This document shows positions 15,905 to 24,551 of a DNA stretch of 64,000 bases, in pieces. Under the pieces are notes generated by a model. The model searched no databases. It had not been told where the DNA came from and saw only the letters and a program-made list of their open reading frames with translations. How positions within the stretch are numbered: the stretch's first letter is position 1; each line of letters opens with the position of its first letter. The translations under genes were made by a program, and so were the position numbers. The DNA is from Merdimmobilis hominis. GTDB lineage: Bacteria > Bacillota > Clostridia > Oscillospirales > Ruminococcaceae. Where the stretch lies: NCBI RefSeq assembly GCF_021109255.1, contig NZ_JAJODG010000002.1, one strand, 5' to 3'.

Positions 15905-17935
15905 GTGGCAATCAAGTACTGGGACATTCGAACCATCGATCCAGCGGCTCCCCAGCGGCTGTGTGAGGAGCTGGGCCTGCCTGCCCTGGCGGGGGAGGTG
16001 CTCTGTGCCCGGGGATATGACACCCCGGAAAAAGCCCAGGCATTTTTGCAGGAGGACGCCGCCTTTGGCGACCCTTTTTCCTTCCGGGATATGGACAAAG
16101 CGGTGGAGCGGGTCTCGGCCGCTATCGAAAACTTTGAGCGGATCGCCGTCTACGGGGACTACGACTGCGACGGGGTCACCTCCACCGCCCTTCTCTACAG
16201 CTATTTGGAGACGGTGGGGGCGGATGTCCTCTATTACATCCCCGACCGGGAAGGGGAGGGCTACGGCATGAACTGCGGGGCGGTGGACCGCTTGGCAGAA
16301 CAAGATGTCTCGCTGATCATCACGGTGGACAACGGCATCTCCGCAAAAGAGGAGATCGCCTACGCCGCCTCTTTGGGCATTGACGTGGTGGTCACCGATC
16401 ACCACCAGCCCCCAGAGGAGCTTCCCCCCGCCGTTGCCGTTGTGGACCCCCACCGGGCGGACTGCCCCAGCGGAGCCCACAACCTGTCCGGGGTGGGAGT
16501 GGCCTTCCAGCTGATCTGCGCCCTGGAAGGGGACGACGGCGGCGAGATGCTGGACTATTACGGCGACCTGGTGACCATCGGCCTCATCGGCGACGTGATG
16601 GAGCTGACCGGCCAATGCCGCGCCCTGGTAAAACGAGGGCTTTCCCGGCTGGGGGAGAGCGAGCGCCCCGGGATTCAGGCGCTGCTGGAGGTGGCGGGCA
16701 TCGCCCCCCGGACCATCACCGCAACCTCGGTGGCCTTTGGCTTGGTGCCCCGCATCAATGCGGCGGGACGGTTGGGGGAGACCGAAGCGGCTCTGCGCCT
16801 TTTGCTCACTGACGACCCGGAAGAGGCAGCGGCCCTGGCCCAGCAGCTGGAGGAAGACAACCGCACCCGCAAGGAAATTGAGCAGGGCATTTTGCGGGAG
16901 GCGGAAAGCCTCCTCGCCCGCAATCCCCAGCTTCTCTACCGGCGGGTGCTGGTGCTGAGCGGCAAAGGCTGGCACCACGGGGTGATCGGCATCGTCTGCG
17001 CCCGGCTGGTGGAAAAGCACGGCAAGCCCTGCATCCTCATCGCTGAGGAAGGGGAGGAGGCACGGGGCTCCGGCCGCAGCGTGGAGGGGTTCTCCCTCAT
17101 CGGCGCCATCGCCGGGTGTAAGGAACACCTATTGCGGTACGGCGGCCACACCATGGCGGCGGGCCTTTCCCTGGCGGCAAAGGACATCCCCGCCTTTGCC
17201 GCGGCCATCGAGGAGCAGGCAAGGGAGATGTGCCCCTTGATGCCCCCCTACGCCCTCCATGTGGACCGGGTACTGGACCCCTCCCGTCTAACAGTGGGGG
17301 AGTTCGCCGGCCTCTCCTGCCTGGAGCCCTTCGGTTCGGGCAACGAGTACCCCCTGTTCGCCCTTTCCCGTCTGCGGCTGGAGCAGGTCATCCCCATGGG
17401 GGGCGGCAAACACCTGCGCCTGCGGCTCTCCAAGGATGGGAATGGGGTGTTTGCGGTGTACTTTGGCATGGCGCCGGAAAAATTCCCCTACCAAGTGGGG
17501 GATGTGTTGGATTTTGTTGCAACCATTGACAGAAACTACTATAATGGAGAGTGCCGTTTGTCGGTGAAGATCAAGGATATCCGGCTCTCCTCCCTCAACC
17601 AGAAGAAACTCTGCAACGGCAGGGCCTTTTATGACGCCTACCGCCGGGGGGAGGAACTGCCCATTGAGAAGCGCCATGTCACCCCATCCCGGGAGGATGT
17701 GGCGGTAGTCTACCGCTATGTGCGGGGACAGCGGAACTTGATTTTGGATTATGACCTGCTGTACAGCCGGTTGGTCTCCAAGGAGATCAACTACTGTAAA
17801 ATGCGGATTATTTTGGATATATTGGAGGAACTGGGCCTCGTCGACCGGCGGGGAGACGGCACCCTCTCCCTGGCGCCTGCCAGCGGGAAGGTGGACCTTG
17901 GTTCCTCGGCAATTCTCAAGAACCTACAAGGATAG
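15905..17935 (+). CDS. recJ: single-stranded-DNA-specific exonuclease RecJ
   Basis: RecJ degrades single-stranded DNA 5' to 3' in recombination and mismatch repair. The 676 residues include motif YGDYDCDGVTSTAL, the DHH motif VVTDHHQPP near residue 165, GRLGETEAAL, and the DHHA1 motif YGGHTMAAGLSL near residue 415. An OB-like domain follows. A C-terminal extension of about 110 residues lies beyond the conserved core, as in many clostridial RecJ proteins. GTG is the start codon, 7 bases after GGGAGG. It is the first gene of a run with rel, dtd and hemZ; the apt gene often found between recJ and rel is absent. Confidence 0.95.
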   Translation: MAIKYWDIRTIDPAAPQRLCEELGLPALAGEVLCARGYDTPEKAQAFLQEDAAFGDPFSFRDMDKAVERVSAAIENFERIAVYGDYDCDGVTSTALLYSYLETVGADVLYYIPDREGEGYGMNCGAVDRLAEQDVSLIITVDNGISAKEEIAYAASLGIDVVVTDHHQPPEELPPAVAVVDPHRADCPSGAHNLSGVGVAFQLICALEGDDGGEMLDYYGDLVTIGLIGDVMELTGQCRALVKRGLSRLGESERPGIQALLEVAGIAPRTITATSVAFGLVPRINAAGRLGETEAALRLLLTDDPEEAAALAQQLEEDNRTRKEIEQGILREAESLLARNPQLLYRRVLVLSGKGWHHGVIGIVCARLVEKHGKPCILIAEEGEEARGSGRSVEGFSLIGAIAGCKEHLLRYGGHTMAAGLSLAAKDIPAFAAAIEEQAREMCPLMPPYALHVDRVLDPSRLTVGEFAGLSCLEPFGSGNEYPLFALSRLRLEQVIPMGGGKHLRLRLSKDGNGVFAVYFGMAPEKFPYQVGDVLDFVATIDRNYYNGECRLSVKIKDIRLSSLNQKKLCNGRAFYDAYRRGEELPIEKRHVTPSREDVAVVYRYVRGQRNLILDYDLLYSRLVSKEINYCKMRIILDILEELGLVDRRGDGTLSLAPASGKVDLGSSAILKNLQG

Positions 17936-17946
17936 CTGGTGATAAC

Positions 17947-20130
17947 ATGACGATCTATACCATGGATGATCTGCTCGCAAAAATTAAAGAAAGCGGTAAA
18001 GCTTACGATGTGCCCAAGATCACGGCGGCCTTTGAACTGGCCGACACAGCCCACGCCGATCAAAAGCGGGTCTCTGGGGAACCGTACATCACCCACCCGC
18101 TGGCGGTGGCCATCATCCTTGTAGAATTGGGCATGGATACCGACAGCATCGTGGCCGCCCTGCTCCACGACGTGGTGGAGGACACCCAGGTGCCTATGGA
18201 GCAGATTGAAAAGCAGTTTGGGAAAGATGTCGGCCTTTTGGTGGGTGGGGTCACCAAGCTGGGCAAGATCCCCTTCTCCTCCCGGGAGGAACAGCAGGCG
18301 GAGAACGTCCGCAAAATGCTGCTGGCTATGGCCCAGGATGTGCGGGTCATCATCATAAAATTGGCCGACCGGCTCCACAATATGCGGACCCTTTCGGCCA
18401 TGCGCCCCCAAAAACAGCGGGATAAGGCCCTGGAGACCATGGAGGTGTACGCTCCCTTGGCCCACCGTCTGGGCATCAAGGCGGTCAAGGAGGAGCTGGA
18501 GGATCGGGCGCTGAAATTCCTGGACCCAGTGGCTTACAATGAGATTGAAAACCAACTGGAGCTGCGCAAAGATGAGCGGCAGAAGTTCTTGGAACACATC
18601 CAGGAAAAGATCACCAGGCGCCTACAGGAGGAAGGGCTGGAGGGCATCCACTTGGAAGGCCGGGTCAAGAGCATCTACGGCATCTACCGCAAGGTGTATA
18701 TGCAGGGCCGGGCCTTTGACGAGATCTACGACATCTACGCGGTGCGGCTCATTGTGGACACGGTCATTGAGTGCTACAACCTCTTGGGCATCATGCACGA
18801 TATGTTCCGGCCCATCCCCAACCGGTTTAAGGACTACATCTCCACCCCTAAAAACAACATGTACCAGTCGTTGCACACCACCGTGCTGGACAAAGAGGGC
18901 ATCCCCTTTGAAATCCAGATCCGCACCTGGGATATGCACCACACCGCGGAATACGGCATCGCAGCCCACTGGAAGTACAAGGCGGGCCTGAGTGGCAAGG
19001 ATAAGCTGGAGGAGCGCCTCTCCTGGGTGCGGCAGCTGCTGGAAGCCCAGAAGGAGAGCGAGGACGTGGAGGAGATTGTCCGGTCCATCAAGACCGACAT
19101 CGCCCCTGAAGAGGTGTTTGTCTTCACCCCCAAAGGGGATGTCATCCGCCTTCCAACCGGCTCCACCGTCATCGATTTCGCCTACGCTATCCACAGCGAG
19201 GTGGGCAACCGGATGGTGGGCGCCAAGGTGGATGGCCGGATGGTCTCCCTGGATTTTGAGGTGAAAACCGGCATGATTGTGGAGGTCATCACCTCCAATG
19301 CCAAGGGCAACGGCCCCAGCCGGGACTGGCTTAAGATGGTCAAGACCAGCGAAGCCAAGACCAAGATCCGCAGCTGGTTTAAAAAAGAGCGGCGGGAGGA
19401 GAACATCCTGGAAGGCCGTGAGGAGATTGAGCGGGAATTCAAGCGCAATTTCATCAGCCTCCCCGACGACAAGATGCAGGAGTTCCTCACTGACATTGCC
19501 AAGCGTCAGCACTTCTACACCTTGGACGACTTTATGGCGGCGGTGGGGTATGGGGGGATCTCTCTTTCCCGGATCATGCCCCGCATCAAGGATGATTACA
19601 ACCGGCAGTACCGGCCCCAGGAACCGGTCAGCCCGGAGAAGATCCTTCAGAAGCCCAAAAAGCAGAAGGCTTCCAGCGGGGTCATCGTGGAGGGGCTGGA
19701 CGGCTGCTTGGTCAAGTTTGCCAAGTGCTGCAACCCTCTGCCCGGGGACGAGATCATCGGCTTTGTCACCCGGGGCTATGGGGTTTCCATCCACAAGCGG
19801 GATTGCATCAACGTGGAGAAGGCCTTGGAGGACACCTCCCAGCGGGAGCGTTGGGTCAGCGCAGAATGGGCCCAGAACGCCACCAAGGAGAGCTTTAAGT
19901 CCACTATCGACATCTTGGCCAGTGACCGCAACAGCCTTTTGGCGGACGTGAGCATCACTCTGAGCAACATGCATGTGCCCATCCACGCTTTGATGGCCAA
20001 GGAATTGAAAGACAACCAGACCAGCATCCAAATTACCCTGGGCATCAGCGATCTGGACCAGCTTCGCACCATCGTGGCGAACCTGTGCAAGATCAACGGG
20101 GTAGTTTCGGTGCAGCGGTCCTATCAATAA
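17947..20130 (+). CDS. rel: bifunctional (p)ppGpp synthetase/hydrolase
   Basis: This is the long RelA/SpoT homologue controlling the stringent response. The 727 residues show an HD hydrolase domain (LLHDVVEDTQV near residue 75, IIIKLADRLHNMRTL near 137) and a synthetase domain (EIYDIYAVRLIVDT, PIPNRFKDYIS near 290). A TGS domain (EVFVFTPKGDVIRLP near 390), a conserved cysteine region (FAKCCNPLPGDEI near 593) and a C-terminal ACT domain follow. The intact HD motif argues for hydrolase activity as well as synthesis. It lies 11 bases behind recJ, and its ribosome binding site is weak, so translation may depend partly on recJ. Confidence 0.96.
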   Translation: MTIYTMDDLLAKIKESGKAYDVPKITAAFELADTAHADQKRVSGEPYITHPLAVAIILVELGMDTDSIVAALLHDVVEDTQVPMEQIEKQFGKDVGLLVGGVTKLGKIPFSSREEQQAENVRKMLLAMAQDVRVIIIKLADRLHNMRTLSAMRPQKQRDKALETMEVYAPLAHRLGIKAVKEELEDRALKFLDPVAYNEIENQLELRKDERQKFLEHIQEKITRRLQEEGLEGIHLEGRVKSIYGIYRKVYMQGRAFDEIYDIYAVRLIVDTVIECYNLLGIMHDMFRPIPNRFKDYISTPKNNMYQSLHTTVLDKEGIPFEIQIRTWDMHHTAEYGIAAHWKYKAGLSGKDKLEERLSWVRQLLEAQKESEDVEEIVRSIKTDIAPEEVFVFTPKGDVIRLPTGSTVIDFAYAIHSEVGNRMVGAKVDGRMVSLDFEVKTGMIVEVITSNAKGNGPSRDWLKMVKTSEAKTKIRSWFKKERREENILEGREEIEREFKRNFISLPDDKMQEFLTDIAKRQHFYTLDDFMAAVGYGGISLSRIMPRIKDDYNRQYRPQEPVSPEKILQKPKKQKASSGVIVEGLDGCLVKFAKCCNPLPGDEIIGFVTRGYGVSIHKRDCINVEKALEDTSQRERWVSAEWAQNATKESFKSTIDILASDRNSLLADVSITLSNMHVPIHALMAKELKDNQTSIQITLGISDLDQLRTIVANLCKINGVVSVQRSYQ

Positions 20131-20146
20131 CAGCAGGAGGTACGCA

Positions 20147-20608
20147 ATGAAAGCAGTGATTCAGCGGGTCACCGAGGCCTCGGTGACCATCGACGGGCAG
20201 GTTGTGGGCGAGATTGGCCACGGCATCCTGCTCCTTTTGGGGGTCTGCCCCCAGGATGGGGAGAAAGAGGCCGCCTGGCTGGCCGACAAGGTGGTCAACC
20301 TGCGGATCTTTACCGACAACGAGGACAAGATGAACCTCTCCCTCATGGACGTGGGCGGGGAGATGCTGGTGGTCTCTCAGTTCACCTTATATGGGGACTG
20401 CAAAAAAGGGCGGCGCCCCTCCTACACCGACGCCGCCCGGCCGGAGATCGCCGACCCGCTGTATCAGTATTTTGTCCGTTGCATCCAGGACGCCGGAGTA
20501 CCCAAGGTGGCCACCGGCCGGTTTGGGGCGGATATGAAGGTGGCCCTCGTCAACGACGGGCCGGTCACTTTGATTCTGGACACCGCCGAAATCATGCCGA
20601 AAAAGTAA
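20147..20608 (+). CDS. dtd: D-aminoacyl-tRNA deacylase
   Basis: DTD removes D-amino acids and glycine mischarged on tRNAs. The 153 residues contain the catalytic SQFTLYGDCKKGRRPSY motif (about residues 77-93), the GRFGADMKV segment and the C-terminal NDGPVTLILDT motif, all intact. AGGAGG is well placed before the ATG. The rel-dtd pairing is common in Firmicutes. Confidence 0.97.
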   Translation: MKAVIQRVTEASVTIDGQVVGEIGHGILLLLGVCPQDGEKEAAWLADKVVNLRIFTDNEDKMNLSLMDVGGEMLVVSQFTLYGDCKKGRRPSYTDAARPEIADPLYQYFVRCIQDAGVPKVATGRFGADMKVALVNDGPVTLILDTAEIMPKK

Positions 20609-20668
20609 CCCTCCCCCGGGACAAAATCATCGGGAGTTTGGAAAACAGCAGAAATGGAGAGAAAGCCA

Positions 20669-21298
20669 ATGGATGTTTATGTCGTCGTCGTCGGGACCAT
20701 TGAAACCAACTGTTACCTAGCCGCATCGGAGAAGAAGAACTGCGCAGTCATCGACCCCGGCGCAAACGGGGAGAAGATTTTGGGCGAGATTGAGGAATAC
20801 GGCCTCACCCCCCAGTACATCGTCCTCACCCATGGGCATTACGACCACACTGGCGCCGTCAAGGCGGTGAAGGAGAAATTCCCCCAGGCCAAGGTCTGCA
20901 TCAGCGGGGAAGACGAGGAGATGTTCCACGACTTTAAAAAGTGCATGGCCCCGCCCAGCTATGCCAAGTCCGGCAATTACGACGGCCTGGCGGCGGATGT
21001 CCTCCTCAAGGACGGGGACACTATCGCCCTGGACGAGCTCACCTTCCAGGTGATCGCCACCCCCGGCCACACCAAAGGCGGCATCTCCCTCGTGTGCGGC
21101 GACGCTCTCTTCACCGGGGACACCCTCTTCTGTGGCACCGTGGGCCGCACCGACCTGTACGGTGGCAGTTACGAAGCTATTGTGGATTCGGTCAACCGGC
21201 TGGCTGCCCTCCCTGGGGATTACTCGGTCTTTCCTGGCCACAGCAAGCTGACCACTCTGGAAGAGGAGCGCCAAACCAATCCCTACATCGGCAAATAG
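20669..21298 (+). CDS. metallo-beta-lactamase-fold hydrolase (glyoxalase II-like)
   Basis: This 209-residue metal hydrolase has the HxHxDH motif as THGHYDHTGAV near residue 57. It also has the later ligands TPGHTKGGISLV, FTGDTLF and the C-terminal FPGHSKLTT. It resembles the short glyoxalase II-like proteins usually found between dtd and hemZ; the natural thioester or other substrate is unknown. I use the ATG after GGAGAGAAAGCCA; an in-frame ATG 15 bases earlier would consume that ribosome binding site. Confidence 0.92.
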   Translation: MDVYVVVVGTIETNCYLAASEKKNCAVIDPGANGEKILGEIEEYGLTPQYIVLTHGHYDHTGAVKAVKEKFPQAKVCISGEDEEMFHDFKKCMAPPSYAKSGNYDGLAADVLLKDGDTIALDELTFQVIATPGHTKGGISLVCGDALFTGDTLFCGTVGRTDLYGGSYEAIVDSVNRLAALPGDYSVFPGHSKLTTLEEERQTNPYIGK

Positions 21299-21329
21299 CC
21301 TTTTGAATCAATCAACGGGGGGTCTTACC

Positions 21330-22805
21330 TTGATCGTACTAGTAGATGGGCACAAGCACCATTATGAGATGGAGTGCCTGACCATGATGTTCTTCCCAGG
21401 GGAGAAAATCACCACCACAACCGACCTTTCCCAGCAGGATGGGGACTATCTGTACACCCGCCTGCGGGAAGGGGAGGGAATAGGGCAGCTGTTTGTCCGC
21501 GCCTCGGTGGGGGGGACCTCGGCGGAGGAAGGGATGGAGATCCCCTTGGATGCCCCGGATTATGACCGCCAGTGCGAACGGGGCTTTGGGCGGATGGTGT
21601 ACCGCCTCCTGTCTGCCGCCACCGGCCGGGCGCCCAAATGGGGGATCCTAACCGGGATCCGGCCAATCAAGCTGTTCCACCAGTGCGTGGCCGACGGCAT
21701 GACCGAGGAGGAGATCCGCCAGCTGTTCACCCAGGAAATGCTCCTGAGCCCCGGCAAGCTGGACCTTGCCATACAGACCCAGAAAAACGAGCAGAAGGTG
21801 CTGTCCCGCTCCACCAGGGACAGCTTCAGCCTGTACATATCCATCCCGTTCTGCCCCAGCCGGTGCCATTACTGTTCCTTTGTCTCCCATTCCATCGACC
21901 GGGCCAAAAAATTGATGCCCGAATATGTCTCCCGCCTGGTGGAGGAGCTGCGGTACACCGCCAAGCTGGTGGATCAAATCGGGATCAAGCTCAAGACGGT
22001 GTATTTCGGCGGGGGTACCCCCACCACCCTGACGGCGGAACAGCTACAGCTGCTCATCGACGTGATCAAAGAGGAGTTCGATTTCTCCCACCTGGAGGAG
22101 TACACCATCGAAGCGGGCCGGCCGGACACCATCACCCTGGAAAAGCTCCAGGTGATCAAGAATTCCGATGTCACCCGCATCAGCATCAACCCCCAGACCC
22201 TCAACGACCAGGTGCTGGAGGCAGTGGGCCGCCGCCACACGGCGAAGGACGTCATCGACAAATTCCACATGGCCCGGGAGGTGGGCATCGACTGCATCAA
22301 CATGGATTTGATCGCCGGCCTGCCTGGGGACACCCTGGACAGCTTCCGGCGCAGTGTAGACGGCCTCATCGCCCTTGGGCCGGAAAACATCACCGTCCAC
22401 AGCCTTTCGGTGAAGCGGGCGGCGGACCTGGCCAAAGTGGACCCCGAGTTCTTGCGCCATGGCAGCCTGGTCAGCGATATGGTGGACTACTCCCAGCGGG
22501 TACTGGCCCAGCACGACTACCATCCCTACTACCTCTACCGGCAGAAGAACACGATGGACAATCTGGAAAACGTGGGCTACTGCCGCCCGGGGCAGGAGGG
22601 GCTGTACAACGTTTACATCATGGATGAGACCCATTCCATCCTTGCGGTGGGGGCCGGCGGGGTGACCAAACTGCGGGAACCCGGCGGCTCCAAAATCCAG
22701 CGGGTATTCAATTTTAAATTCCCATACGAATATCTCAGCCGCTTTGATCAAGTCATTGCAAGAAAGGACGAGGTGACCAAATTCTATGAAACATACCCAT
22801 TCTAA
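21330..22805 (+). CDS. hemZ: radical SAM coproporphyrinogen III oxidase-like protein HemZ
   Basis: HemZ-type proteins are oxygen-independent coproporphyrinogen oxidase homologues. The 491 residues have a ~165-residue N-terminal extension, then the radical SAM cluster motif FCPSRCHYCSF near residue 175, YFGGGTPTTL near 228, and RISINPQTLND near 287. I chose the TTG start because GGGGGG precedes it by 7 bases; an earlier in-frame TTG has no such site. No other haem genes are nearby, so actual coproporphyrinogen activity is uncertain. It overlaps the next gene by 20 bases. Confidence 0.88.
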   Translation: MIVLVDGHKHHYEMECLTMMFFPGEKITTTTDLSQQDGDYLYTRLREGEGIGQLFVRASVGGTSAEEGMEIPLDAPDYDRQCERGFGRMVYRLLSAATGRAPKWGILTGIRPIKLFHQCVADGMTEEEIRQLFTQEMLLSPGKLDLAIQTQKNEQKVLSRSTRDSFSLYISIPFCPSRCHYCSFVSHSIDRAKKLMPEYVSRLVEELRYTAKLVDQIGIKLKTVYFGGGTPTTLTAEQLQLLIDVIKEEFDFSHLEEYTIEAGRPDTITLEKLQVIKNSDVTRISINPQTLNDQVLEAVGRRHTAKDVIDKFHMAREVGIDCINMDLIAGLPGDTLDSFRRSVDGLIALGPENITVHSLSVKRAADLAKVDPEFLRHGSLVSDMVDYSQRVLAQHDYHPYYLYRQKNTMDNLENVGYCRPGQEGLYNVYIMDETHSILAVGAGGVTKLREPGGSKIQRVFNFKFPYEYLSRFDQVIARKDEVTKFYETYPF

Positions 22806-23724
22806 TCAACCGGCAGCCCTCTCCATCGCCTCGGTAAACCAGCTGGCACAAACCGCTCCCCAGCAGTTGGTGGAGCGCACCCACCAGCGGTACCAGGACC
22901 AGCTGCGCACAGTGGCCCAGGCCATTTTACAGCGTCCTGCCCAGCGCCGGGTAGTGTTGCTGGCCGGTCCCTCGGCCTCTGGCAAGACTACTGTCGCCCG
23001 GGATCTCTCCCAGATGATCACCGAGCTGGGCACCCCGGCCCTGACCGTCTCCATGGATGATTTTTACCTGGGCCATTACCCGCTGCTCCCCGACGGAACC
23101 GAGAATTTTGAATCCTTTGAAGCCCTGGATATCGAACTATTTGACCATTGTATGGCCCAGCTGCTGGGGGAAGGGAAAACCCGCCTGCCCAAGTTCGATT
23201 TTGTCACTGTAACCCGCTCAATGAATAAGGAAGAATCCATCTTGCCGGAAGGTGGGGTCGTGGTGGTGGAGGGCATCCACACAATGAATCCCCGGGTGTC
23301 CATCAACTTGCCATCGGAGAATCTTTTCCGGCTGTATGTCCATGTGGATTCCCAGTTTGTGGATGACAAAGGGCAGACCCTGTTGACTCCAAAGAACATC
23401 CGCCTGATGCGCCGGATGCTGCGGGACCGGAACTTCCGCAACTATTCCATCTTCAACACATTGGGCCGCTGGGACCATGTCCTTTCGGAGGAGCGGGAAA
23501 GCCTGGAGCCTTATCGGGAGTTTGCCGATGGGTTTGTGGACAGCGCACTGGAGTATGAACCTGCTGCTTTCCGCCACTACCTGCTTCCCATTTTGCGGGA
23601 AGTGGGGTGCGACAGCCCCTTCTACGAGCCCATCAGCGAGCTGTGTGAGGCGTTGGAGCAGTTTCCCCAGCTGGATACCGACCTGATTCCACAGGATTCA
23701 CTATTCCGCGAGTTTGCGGGCTAA
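22786..23724 (+). CDS. uridine kinase-like nucleoside kinase
   Basis: This 312-residue P-loop kinase has Walker A LLAGPSASGKTTVARDL near residue 65, then SMDDFYLGHYPLLPDG and the FDFVTVTRS and VVVEGIHTMNP motifs of the uridine kinase/phosphoribulokinase family. Clostridial relatives of this length usually carry an N-terminal TGS-like portion; the first 60 residues here are helical and do not look like one. It overlaps hemZ by 20 bases and so belongs to the same operon. The nucleoside specificity is not readable from the sequence. Confidence 0.85.
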   Translation: MKHTHSNQPAALSIASVNQLAQTAPQQLVERTHQRYQDQLRTVAQAILQRPAQRRVVLLAGPSASGKTTVARDLSQMITELGTPALTVSMDDFYLGHYPLLPDGTENFESFEALDIELFDHCMAQLLGEGKTRLPKFDFVTVTRSMNKEESILPEGGVVVVEGIHTMNPRVSINLPSENLFRLYVHVDSQFVDDKGQTLLTPKNIRLMRRMLRDRNFRNYSIFNTLGRWDHVLSEERESLEPYREFADGFVDSALEYEPAAFRHYLLPILREVGCDSPFYEPISELCEALEQFPQLDTDLIPQDSLFREFAG

Positions 23725-23764
23725 GAATTTCTGACAAAATGCCACCATTACAAATGAGGGAAAA

Positions 23765-23914
23765 CGTGCTACAATAATCGCAGAGCGATTATTGGGGAAG
23801 AAATCCTTCTCGGGCCATAGGCCCTCCCGCCGCAAAGCGGCATCAGGATTTTTCCCATTTATGCAGACTTTGGGGTATCATAATCGCAGAGCGATGATTG
23901 GAGAAGAAATCCCC
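23765..23914 (+). repeat. hairpin repeat family 2, copy 2
   Basis: GTGCTACAATAATCGC begins the unit; the hairpin AATAATCGC-AGA-GCGATTATT, GAAGAAATCC, a GCCGCAAAGCGG hairpin, GGATTTTTCCC and TATGCAGACTTTGGGGTATC follow. A second hairpin start, ATAATCGCAGAGCGATGATT, then repeats the pattern. The unit occupies most of the 290-base gap before the zinc-ribbon gene. Confidence 0.8.
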
Positions 23915-24014
23915 GCTGCACGACCCGCTCCCCTAGGGGGCTAAAGCAATGCACCCGCGGTGGCCGCGGATACAATAAGGCCGCGCCGGCCTGACCGGCG
24001 GAAAGGAGCATCCC

Positions 24015-24494
24015 ATGAGCAGATTCGACGACCTGTTACTCAAGGCAAAGACAGTCGCCAACGCGGCTGGCAAAAAAACCGGCGAGCTGGTGGAAGTGTC
24101 CAAGCTGAAACTGGAAGCTGTTCAGATCAATTCCGACATCCAGAAGGCCTATGAGCGCCTGGGCAGCGTGGTATATGAACAGGAGAAAACCGGTGCGGAC
24201 AACAACGACCTCATCGCCCTGTGCGTCTCGGAGATTGACGGCCTGCTGGTCGAGCTTTCCGACCTTAACGCCAAGATCAACGAGGCCAAAAACACCGTCA
24301 AATGCATGAGCTGTGGCGCGGAGAACCCGGAGGGGTCACTCTACTGCGCCAGATGCGGCAGCGCCCTGAACCAGGTGGAGTACACCTCGCCGGTGACGGT
24401 GCAGGCACCTGTGGAGGAAGCTGCAAAAGAGCCTGCTTCCCCGGCAAAGGCGACCGAGGAGGAGCTGTCCGGTACCCAGGAGGACAACCAGTAA
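24015..24494 (+). CDS. coiled-coil zinc-ribbon protein
   Basis: This 159-residue protein has a helical N-terminal half (about residues 1-95) with coiled-coil character, then a zinc ribbon CMSCGAENPEGSLYCARCGS near residues 97-116, and an acidic, alanine- and proline-rich tail. The layout resembles the common Firmicutes zinc-ribbon proteins of unknown function. AAAGGAG precedes the ATG. Glutamine synthetase follows behind a terminator, so the two genes are not clearly linked. Confidence 0.75.
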   Translation: MSRFDDLLLKAKTVANAAGKKTGELVEVSKLKLEAVQINSDIQKAYERLGSVVYEQEKTGADNNDLIALCVSEIDGLLVELSDLNAKINEAKNTVKCMSCGAENPEGSLYCARCGSALNQVEYTSPVTVQAPVEEAAKEPASPAKATEEELSGTQEDNQ

Positions 24495-24500
24495 TTTTAA

Positions 24501-24530
24501 AAAAAGGGGGTGCAAAAGCCCCCTTTTTTC
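24501..24530 (+). terminator. rho-independent terminator after the zinc-ribbon gene
   Basis: AAAAAGGGGG and CCCCCTTTTTT pair around TGCAAAAG and are followed by further T residues. Confidence 0.9.
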
Positions 24531-24551
24531 TATTTTTGTGAGGTGCATAGC

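Noticed and set aside
18622..20127. Long minus-strand open frame opposite rel
   Set aside because: It has no start signals and no family motifs; rel on the plus strand explains the region.
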